Position numbers and translations under genes: made by a program
Assembly: GCA_963920575.1 (NCBI GenBank)
Contig: OY986965.1
Span: 27,507,342-27,571,341, forward strand
Direction: 5' to 3'
Length of the DNA: 64,000 nt
Source: Narthecium ossifragum
Taxonomy: Eukaryota > Streptophyta > Magnoliopsida > Dioscoreales > Nartheciaceae
Part shown: positions 57,483 to 64,000 of the stretch, piece after piece
Layout: each line of letters begins with the position of its first letter
Numbering within the stretch: position 1 is the first letter of the stretch
The notes under the pieces: model-generated
The model's input: only the letters and a program-made list of their open reading frames with translations
What the model was told of the DNA's origin: nothing
Databases searched by the model: none

Positions 57483-58775
57483 AGCTCACCATGGATCTCT
57501 AAGCATTTATCTTAGTAGGAATTGTATGGCTATGCTGAGGTGGCTTCATTAGCACCCGCTTAAAGGCCTTAAATTATATAGAGCTAAAGTATCATTAGTT
57601 AGTGTGTAGTATACTAGTATATGTGGATGTAAAGATAAGGGCTGTAAGCTCTGTAAGGTAGGAGTCATTCTTAGCTCCCTCATGGGGGAGACGAGGAGAA
57701 ATTATTCGATTGGAGCTAGTTATTTGTACGATAATATGGATTTGGCCATATTATCCACTAGTGTGTACTTTTGGGCATGTGGGAGGCCAAACTTACCTGA
57801 AGCTGATATATATATATATATATGGGATATGTATGTGTCACAACTGCTGTATATTGACGTTTAGTTCCATGGGACCATGTCTGTTGATTTCGTCATGTGT
57901 GTTTGCTTGCCTTTTGGGGGATCAATGACATGGGACCACGTTTCAGGGTTTCAAATCGGAATAGTTGATCGGTTGATGGTATATGTAGGAGGAGGTTCTT
58001 TATCCTAATTAATGTTTGGTTTAATCTTTGATCACCAAGGCAACCAACCATCCATCCAAAGTTACTATCCTTATATTATTAGGACCCAGGAAAGAGGCAT
58101 CTGTGGACTTTACCAAAGCAGGAAGGCAAAACTTCTTAAGAAGAACGTGAATCGAGTAGTTCTTAAAATTTAAAATAAATAGTTGAATCCTCACTTTTAT
58201 TTTACTTAGAACATCTGATTAATTAACATCAACATGGCATCAGAGTAGAGCTCAGTCAATTAATGTTTAAATTTAGCCTACCAGAGATTAGAGGCTGATC
58301 TCATTCATGAATGATGCTGGTGACCGTCTTTCAACTTCAAGTCATGCACTTGATACGGCAGAGTCTTTAATAGATCATGTTAGCAATATGTTCAACAGTT
58401 AATTAATTGCCACGACCTAAGCAAAGATCACTGGATGCAAAGCAGCAGAAATGTTCTCAAATGCATCATCATAAAGTCATAGATAGATCAAACTGCGACT
58501 CTGAGATTTTCTTTGAATATTTTACAGCAATGCAATATTTTGATTACAACATAATAAATAGCCTTCTCTATTTTTGTATCCAACGGCCAAAGCATCATCA
58601 AGAAAAAAAAGTTCAGAGTTGGATGAACTAAATACAAAGGAAAAATAAAAAAAAAACTACAAAGAATCTTAAAAGATGACTCTGAACCAAAAACCAAATC
58701 CACATCTCATCGAAAACAAGTGGTATTATGCAAGACTTTACATGCATAACTACCTTACCCACTGATTCACTATGA
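57483..58775. other. Expansin and MACPF 3' flanks
   Basis: Convergent gene ends: the expansin 3'UTR on the left and the MACPF gene 3'UTR on the right. AT-rich, no further gene. Confidence 0.65.

Positions 58776-64000
<5,225 letters not shown>

Overview
This is nuclear DNA of a flowering plant. Genes have spliceosomal GT-AG introns, there are single-copy plant genes (XCT, a chalcone isomerase-like gene, an alpha-expansin, an ATL RING-H2 ligase, a MACPF protein, lipid-transfer proteins), and most of the remaining space is transposable elements. The very GC-rich short genes (LTPs, expansin, ATL) beside AT-rich housekeeping genes are typical of a commelinid-type monocot, but the species cannot be fixed from the sequence. 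One 200-bp run of N (41966-42165) is an assembly gap.

Layout. 1-10 kb: last three exons of a type-IV chalcone isomerase-like gene (CHIL, +), an ATL-type RING-H2 gene (-), a 5'-truncated LINE with a 16-bp target duplication, and a complete 12-exon XAP5 CIRCADIAN TIMEKEEPER gene (XCT, -). 10.6-15.3 kb: miniature inverted-repeat elements, one split by a 4.2-kb element that holds a strand-switching (palindromic) AT-rich minisatellite between GC-rich arms. 16-38.6 kb: four type-1 non-specific lipid-transfer protein genes, all on the minus strand and all with the same tiny last exon (K-V-H-stop), separated by nested elements. The most informative nest is at 19.1-26.4 kb: a TIR-bounded insertion in a duplicated LTP upstream region, carrying a 5-copy 126-bp tandem repeat, itself broken by a solo gypsy LTR (TSD CACCG), which is in turn broken by a TIR element carrying a piece of a SHORT-ROOT (GRAS) gene. 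31.6-45.3 kb: LINE, gypsy-LTR and Ty1-copia remnants, a second strand-switching minisatellite, and a foldback built from two LTR ends.

49.1-55.9 kb is a full-length Mutator-like element (9-bp TSD, about 275-bp nearly identical TIRs) carrying a transposase and a plant-mobile-domain (PMD) gene, both interrupted. 56.2-57.5 kb is an intact alpha-expansin. 58.8-64 kb (-) is the C-terminal part of a MACPF-domain gene of the CAD1/NSL1 family. One of its introns contains a 1.6-kb non-autonomous relative of the 49-kb element, with its own perfect 9-bp TSD, that has captured part of a subtilase gene.

The genes share no pathway or operon-like link. CHIL (flavonoid flux), XCT (clock and splicing/small-RNA regulation), LTPs and expansin (extracellular), and ATL and MACPF (ubiquitination and immune/cell-death control) simply lie near each other. 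The strongest stories are the element nests, and the autonomous-type and gene-capturing members of one Mutator-like family lying 5.4 kb apart.
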